Source: Polyangiaceae bacterium UTPRO1 (lineage in GTDB: Bacteria; Desulfobacterota; Binatia; UTPRO1). From it: DNA of 64,000 nt. Location of the stretch: NCBI GenBank assembly GCA_002050235.1, contig MWST01000043.1, positions 124,001 through 188,000 of the forward strand, given 5' to 3'. This document shows, piece after piece, positions 59,490-64,000 of the stretch. Numbering within the stretch: position 1 is the stretch's first letter; each line of letters begins with the position of its first letter. The notes under the pieces were generated by a model, which saw only the letters and a program-made list of their open reading frames with translations, searched no databases and was not told the DNA's origin. A program made the position numbers and the translations under genes.

Positions 59490-61358
59490 CTAGGCGCCGA
59501 CGGCGCCTGCCGCGATCGGCGCCGGTTCATCCGCCGCCGGCCGCTGCACCGGAACCACCACGGTGAACGTGCTGCCGCTCCCGGGCACGCTCTCGACGCG
59601 CACCGTGCCGCCGAGCGCCTGCGCGAGACGCATGACGATGTAGAGGCCGAGTCCGACGCCGCCGTGGCGGCGGCTGTCGGAGCCGTCGGCCTGGCGGAAC
59701 ATCTGGAAGACGACGTCGAGCTGTGCGCTGGGGATGCCGATGCCGGTGTCGGCCACGATCACCGTCAAGGCGTCGGAGAGCGGCGCTCCGGGCGCCGCGA
59801 TGGAGGCGCCGAGACGGATCTGCACCTCCACCCGCCCGCGCTCGGTGAACTTGAGGGCGTTGTGCACGAGATTGCGGACGATGGTCACGAGCTTGGGCGC
59901 GTCGAGCTCGACGGTCGGCAGGTGGTCGGGAACGATCCACTCGAGCGCGACCGCGTCCTTGCTCCAGTACTCCGGGATGCCGCTGCGCAGCTCGGCGACG
60001 AGGTCGGCGAGTGCGACCGGCTGCGGATGCAACGGCAGGCGTCCGGCCTCGAGCCGGCTCACGTCGAGCGTCGCCTGGATCATCTCGAGGAGCTGGAGCG
60101 CATAGAAGCGGACGCGGCCGAGCGTAGCGTCGCGAGCTGCGGCCTCGGGACTGGTCGCAGCGGCGGCGCACGCCTCGTCGCGCAGGAGATCGACGTAGCC
60201 GATGATGGCATTGAGCGGCGAGCGCAGCTCGTGGGAGATCGTCGAGATGAACTCCGACTTGAGCGAGCTCGCGGCGCGCAGCTCGTCGACGAGGCGGGCG
60301 TTGTCGAGGGCGAGCACGGTCTGGTGCGCGATGCCGAGCAGGAGCTGCGCGGTCGCCGGCAGGAAAGCGGTCGCCGGGTCGTCCTGGCCGAGGAGCAGCA
60401 TCCCCAGCGCCTCGTCGCTGCGGCGCAGGACGGCGCCGTAGAACGGCCCGACCATCCAGCGCTCTCTCAGCGTCGGCGGCAGCGGCGACTCCGCGGACGA
60501 GCGCACCGCGAGGCAGCGGTCGGACCCGAGCGTCGCCAGGACCGTGTCGAGTCCCGGCGCCTGGAAGTCGATGCTGCGGATCTCCTCGTCGAAAGTCCCG
60601 GTTCGTGACGCCAGCCCCATCACGCGGTAGGTGCGGCGCTGCGGGTCGCGTACGACCACGCATGCCCATCCGCTCGCCGTGAGGTCGCGCGCCATCTCGG
60701 TGACGCGCTGGAGGAGCGAACCGCTCGTCGGAGTCGCCACGAGCGCCCGCACGACCGCGAGCAGGCCCTCGGCCATGCGTGCGGCGGCCTCGGCGTCGCG
60801 GTTCTTGGCGACGAGGCGGTCGCCGTAGAAGCGGCTCTGATGCGCTACCAGGAAGAACACGACGGCCGGGACCAGCACCGGTAGCGACCAGGTGAGCGCC
60901 GGCGAGAGCCAGAGATGAGCGATCGTCGCCAGCGTCGCCATCACGAGCCCGCACAGGGGCGAGAAGAGCGCGCCCGGGACGATGACCATCAGGTAGAGGA
61001 AGTGGAACTCCTGCGCGAGCCCGGGAGCGAGGGCGAGTGCGTAGGTGAAGAGGCCGATGTCGGCGGCGAGCTGCGTGTAGATCAGGAGGTCGAGCCGCCG
61101 CCGGCTTCGCAGCCAGCGCCTATAAGGAACGGTCGTCAGGACCGCGACGGTCGCGAGACCGGCGAACGCGCCGATCGGCAGGCCGGGGAGGAGCGTGCGC
61201 TCGACGACGATCGCGATCGTGACCAGGGAGACGGCCGAGATGCAGCGCGAGGCATCGAGCCAGGCGGAGATCTCGACCAGGTCGGCGGTCGGCAGGTGGA
61301 GGACGCCCGTGTTCCGGGGTGGGAACAGCCTGCGTACGGAGGAGGACACGGGTGCCAC
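59490..61358 (-). CDS. Membrane sensor histidine kinase with GAF domain
   Basis: About 622 residues; the start is uncertain (GTG 61358, 61349 or an upstream start). About six hydrophobic segments (roughly residues 15-170), a GAF-like domain (about 190-360), then HisKA with the phospho-His in [20 protein letters not shown], and HATPase ([33 protein letters not shown]). No receiver. Neighbours give no clue of its signal. Its partner regulator is not in the window. Confidence 0.9.
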   Translation of the reverse strand: MAPVSSSVRRLFPPRNTGVLHLPTADLVEISAWLDASRCISAVSLVTIAIVVERTLLPGLPIGAFAGLATVAVLTTVPYRRWLRSRRRLDLLIYTQLAADIGLFTYALALAPGLAQEFHFLYLMVIVPGALFSPLCGLVMATLATIAHLWLSPALTWSLPVLVPAVVFFLVAHQSRFYGDRLVAKNRDAEAAARMAEGLLAVVRALVATPTSGSLLQRVTEMARDLTASGWACVVVRDPQRRTYRVMGLASRTGTFDEEIRSIDFQAPGLDTVLATLGSDRCLAVRSSAESPLPPTLRERWMVGPFYGAVLRRSDEALGMLLLGQDDPATAFLPATAQLLLGIAHQTVLALDNARLVDELRAASSLKSEFISTISHELRSPLNAIIGYVDLLRDEACAAAATSPEAAARDATLGRVRFYALQLLEMIQATLDVSRLEAGRLPLHPQPVALADLVAELRSGIPEYWSKDAVALEWIVPDHLPTVELDAPKLVTIVRNLVHNALKFTERGRVEVQIRLGASIAAPGAPLSDALTVIVADTGIGIPSAQLDVVFQMFRQADGSDSRRHGGVGLGLYIVMRLAQALGGTVRVESVPGSGSTFTVVVPVQRPAADEPAPIAAGAVGA

Positions 61359-61597
61359 GTTCCAGGTCGAGCAAACGCCATGCCGTATGGGCGGGCGTCG
61401 GCGACCTCGGAATTCGTCGGTTTGCCGTTGGCCGCGCACCGGAGACCGGGTGCCGCTTGCTACGCGCCGTCATCCTGGTAACGGTCCGGCGCCATGGCCG
61501 CGGCTCTGAGCGTCGCCGGCGGCAGGCATGGCCGCCGCGGCACCGCCGCTTCGCCTGCGGTTGGCCTGCCGACCGCCGGCCTCATACACTCGATCGG

Positions 61598-63148
61598 ATG
61601 ACCCGTCCGCCGGCTCGCGATTCCGCCGTCGCCGCCGATCGCCTGCGCACGGCGATCGAGCTGCTGGAGGCGTTGGTCGCCGATCGTAGCAAGCTCGCCC
61701 GTCTTCCCGAGGCGGAGCGGGTGCGCCTCCTCGAGGCCGCCGGGCGCGTCTCGCGTCCGGATGCGCACGTCCGCCGCTACGCCGCCAAGGCGGCGCGGCG
61801 CGAACGCCGGCGCGCCAGGATCGAGGCCGAGGAGAGCGTGCTCGCCGCCACCGGCATCCGTAAGCTCCGCCGCCAGGCCGTGTTCACTACCCCGAACGTG
61901 TTTCCGCCGCAGGGCTTCGTGCAGGACGACGTCGACGACGAGGCGGCGACGCACGTCGAGCGCAAGCACTGCTACGTCTGCAAGGAGCGCTACACGCGGC
62001 TCCATCACTTCTACGACCAGCTCTGCCCGGCCTGCGCCGAGCTCAACTGGACGAAGCGCGGTGAGCTCGCCGACCTCGGCGGTCGGGTCGCGCTACTGAC
62101 CGGCGGGCGGGTGAAGATCGGCTACCAGGCCGGCATCAAGCTCCTGCGCTCCGGTGCGCACGTGATCGTGACGACGCGCTTCCCGCGTGACTCGGCGAGA
62201 CGCTACGCGCGCGAGCCCGATTTCGGCGAGTGGAGTCACCGCCTCGAGATCTTCGGCCTCGATCTCCGGCACACGCCGAGCGTCGAAGCGTTCTGCCGCC
62301 ACCTTCTGGCGACCCGTGACCGCCTCGACTTCATCATCAACAATGCCTGTCAGACGGTGCGGCGTCCGCCCGCCTTCTACCGCCACATGATGGAGGGCGA
62401 AGCGGCGGCGCTCGAAACGCTGCCGGACGAAGCCCGCCGCCTTCTCGGCGCCTACGAAGGGGTGCGTCGGTACCACATGCTGCCCGAGGGCGAGATCGGG
62501 CTCCCCGCCGCCGGGCACAGCTCGCTTCCCGAGACGGTCGGACTCACGCACGCGGCGGCGCTCTCGCAGGTCCCGCTGCTTCCCGAAGAGCTGGCGGCGC
62601 AGCAGGCGCTCTTTCCGGAGGGCCGGCTCGATCAGGATCTGCAGCAGATCGACCTCCGCGAGCGCAACTCCTGGCGGCTACTCCTTGCCGACGTGCCGGC
62701 GGTCGAGCTCCTGGAGGTGCACCTGGTGAACGCGGTGGCGCCCTTCATCCTGAACGCCCGGCTGAAGGCGCTGATGCTGCGGACTCCCGAGCGCGACAAG
62801 CACATCGTAAACGTGTCGGCCGTCGAGGGGCAGTTCTACCGCCGCTTCAAGACCACCCGCCACCCGCACACCAACATGGCGAAGGCCGCCCTCAATATGA
62901 TGACCCGGACGTCCGCGACCGACTACGCGAACGCCGGCATCCATATGAACAGCGTCGACACCGGGTGGGTCACCGACGAAGATCCGATCGAGCTCGCTTC
63001 CCGGAAGACGGCCGAGCACCGCTTCCATCCGCCCCTCGACATCGTCGACGGGGCGGCGCGCATCGTCGACCCGATCATCGCCGGGTTCAACACCGGCGTT
63101 CACGTGTGGGGAAAGTTCCTGCGGAACTATCGGCCGACCGACTGGTGA
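61598..63148 (+). CDS. Zinc-ribbon/SDR fusion oxidoreductase lacking the catalytic tyrosine
   Basis: 516 residues. A helical N-terminus (about 1-95), a zinc ribbon with Cys125/128 and Cys143/146 ([23 protein letters not shown]), then an SDR domain: [16 protein letters not shown] (nonstandard cofactor motif), [12 protein letters not shown] and NVSAVEGQF. The YxxxK pair reads TNMAK (Thr425, Lys429), so the catalytic tyrosine is gone, and a long insert (about 255-370) follows the NNAC motif. Either another residue acts or the protein is a non-catalytic NAD(P)-binding sensor. ATG 61598. Confidence 0.8.
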   Translation: MTRPPARDSAVAADRLRTAIELLEALVADRSKLARLPEAERVRLLEAAGRVSRPDAHVRRYAAKAARRERRRARIEAEESVLAATGIRKLRRQAVFTTPNVFPPQGFVQDDVDDEAATHVERKHCYVCKERYTRLHHFYDQLCPACAELNWTKRGELADLGGRVALLTGGRVKIGYQAGIKLLRSGAHVIVTTRFPRDSARRYAREPDFGEWSHRLEIFGLDLRHTPSVEAFCRHLLATRDRLDFIINNACQTVRRPPAFYRHMMEGEAAALETLPDEARRLLGAYEGVRRYHMLPEGEIGLPAAGHSSLPETVGLTHAAALSQVPLLPEELAAQQALFPEGRLDQDLQQIDLRERNSWRLLLADVPAVELLEVHLVNAVAPFILNARLKALMLRTPERDKHIVNVSAVEGQFYRRFKTTRHPHTNMAKAALNMMTRTSATDYANAGIHMNSVDTGWVTDEDPIELASRKTAEHRFHPPLDIVDGAARIVDPIIAGFNTGVHVWGKFLRNYRPTDW

Positions 63149-63312
63149 GCGGAGAACGTCGTCAGGGCGGCTGGATCAGGGCCCGCTCTGGTGATACGCG
63201 CGCTCTGCGGGGGGCTCTCGGGCCGTCCCGACATCTGCCGCGTGGTAGCGGCTCACTTTCGAGTGTCTCTCGGCGGCGCCGGGGGATCACGGACTATCGA
63301 TCGGAGGGAATA

Positions 63313-63684
63313 ATGCGAGCTCGGATCTTGGGAATGACGATCGCGGTACTGGCGCTGGCGGGTACCGCATGGGCGGCCGAGAACATTCCGGCGGCGGCGG
63401 TCACCGAAGCCGATCAGATCTGGACGACACGCTGTGCGCTCTGCCACGGCGCCGGCGGCAAGGGGGACGGACCGGCGGCGGCGCCGCTCAACCCGAAGCC
63501 GCGCGACATGACCGACAAGAAATGGCAGGCGTCGGTGGACGACAAGCACATCGAGCTCGTGATCGTGAAGGGTGGACAGGCGGCCAACCTGAGCCCGATG
63601 ATGGCCGCCAACCCCGATCTCGAGGCGAAGCCGGAGGTGGTGAAGGCGCTGTGCGCGAAGGTGCGCAGCCTCGGCGGGAAGTAA
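63313..63684 (+). CDS. Monohaem cytochrome c
   Basis: 123 residues with a signal peptide (about 1-21, ending AWA) and one CALCH haem motif (Cys41, Cys44, His45) in a class I cytochrome c frame (GKGDGPAAAPLNPKPRDM). The MM pair in NLSPMMAAN is the likely sixth-ligand methionine. It carries electrons in the periplasm. ATG 63313 follows GGAGGG. A strong hairpin follows the stop. Confidence 0.94.
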   Translation: MRARILGMTIAVLALAGTAWAAENIPAAAVTEADQIWTTRCALCHGAGGKGDGPAAAPLNPKPRDMTDKKWQASVDDKHIELVIVKGGQAANLSPMMAANPDLEAKPEVVKALCAKVRSLGGK

Positions 63685-63695
63685 GCGGCCGCGGG

Positions 63696-63720
63696 CGCGG
63701 CGGCCCCCGGGGCCGCCGCG
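63696..63720 (+). terminator. Eleven-bp hairpin after the cytochrome c gene
   Basis: CGCGGCGGCCC (63696-63706) pairs with GGGCCGCCGCG (63710-63720) across a three-base loop, 12 bases past the stop. No T run, like the hairpins at 21487 and 29157. Confidence 0.5.
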
Positions 63721-63859
63721 TGCAGTCGGCGCGATCGCGGGGCCGGGACGCGTCGCGCACGAGGAACGGCGTACTGTAGACCGCGTCCGGCAGCAGCGGC
63801 CGGTGCCGTCACCGGATGGGTGATGCCTCCTCCTCTTCGAGCATGGTCTTACCAAGGCC

Positions 63860-64000
63860 ATGACGGACGGGCGGTTGTTGGATCTGTTTCCGATGGGGGT
63901 GGTGAGGTTGGACGGGGAGGCGAGGGTGCGTGCTGCCAATCGCTTGGCGCGTCGCATCCTCGCCGCGGGAGATGGTCTGGAGCTGCGAAGCGGCCGGATC
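63860..64000 (+). CDS. Start of a LuxR-type regulator (partial)
   Basis: 47 residues to the window edge from ATG 63860, the first start after an in-frame stop at 63821. RLLDLFPMGVVRLDGEARVR and AANRLARRILAAGDGLELRSG match the PAS-like region that precedes a C-terminal helix-turn-helix in a common LuxR-type family. The DNA-binding part lies outside the window. The 175-base gap before it holds no other gene. Confidence 0.6.
   Translation, partial: MTDGRLLDLFPMGVVRLDGEARVRAANRLARRILAAGDGLELRSGRI

Noticed and set aside
1-64000. CRISPR arrays, insertion sequences, integrase or phage genes
   Set aside because: No regularly spaced repeats, transposase motifs, att-like direct repeats or phage genes were noticed; the lone tRNA has no adjacent integrase.

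Overview
The window is very GC-rich bacterial chromosome, densely packed with short intergenic gaps, frequent ATGA/GTGA stop-start overlaps and many GTG starts. I see no phage, insertion sequence, CRISPR array or plasmid functions. The gene content (Mpl-type peptidoglycan recycling, phasin-like protein, many acyl-CoA/hot-dog/SDR enzymes, a PKD lipoprotein, a secreted Cys-rich protein with a Thr-Pro linker, HyuAB) fits a Gram-negative, lipid- or hydrocarbon-degrading lineage of the former Deltaproteobacteria/Binatota type. The taxonomic placement is inference only; no rRNA or ribosomal protein marker is present.

Layout. 1-1042: groES (groEL would follow off the left edge) preceded by two tandem DUF507 genes. 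1164-7818: a divergent DAHP synthase, then a peptidoglycan-recycling set (LD-carboxypeptidase, serine hydrolase, Mpl) converging on a lytic transglycosylase lipoprotein. 7903-10965: a translationally coupled housekeeping run (maf, yggS, proC, yggT, yggU/DUF167, fmdB). 11030-14613: hydantoinase/oxoprolinase A and B. 14665-17835: phasin-like protein, PKD lipoprotein, class II amidotransferase, SDR, small membrane protein. 17930: tRNA-Val(CAC). 18060-23437: PAP2-type phosphatase with an extra ectodomain, CrcB, an unknown protein, a lipoate-ligase-like protein lacking the catalytic lysine, an RNase Z-like hydrolase, a small regulator-like protein and a HIT protein. 23496-27722: acyl-CoA dehydrogenase, a probable heterodimeric hot-dog hydratase, a mesaconyl-CoA-hydratase-like protein and a quinone oxidoreductase.

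27874-38060: secreted beta-helix protein, then succinate-CoA ligase beta and alpha genes separated by about 6.4 kb (DUF3237, alcohol dehydrogenase, nitronate monooxygenase, 2Fe-2S ferredoxin, Cys-rich exoprotein, histidine kinase), with a single-cluster ferredoxin right after sucD. 38065-43494: SDRs, an epimerase and an operon of a CGSC protein (cysteine form of the UGSC seleno-family), a companion protein with a DGLPVVPPT motif and a thioredoxin reductase. Divergent from it, 43565-49965: acyl-CoA dehydrogenase, SDR, acyl-CoA ligase, MarR regulator, Tat-type small subunit and GMC oxidoreductase. 49972-64000: BVMO-like monooxygenase, MAPEG protein, DUF885 metallopeptidase, aldehyde dehydrogenase, GST, secreted unknown, threonine dehydratase, histidine kinase, zinc-ribbon/SDR fusion, cytochrome c and the start of a regulator.

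The best candidate for an undescribed system is the CGSC / DGLPVVPPT / thioredoxin-reductase operon (40804-43494). Second-tier curiosities are enzymes of known folds with altered catalytic residues: the DAHP synthase, the LplA-like protein, the zinc-ribbon SDR and the receiver-like domains.
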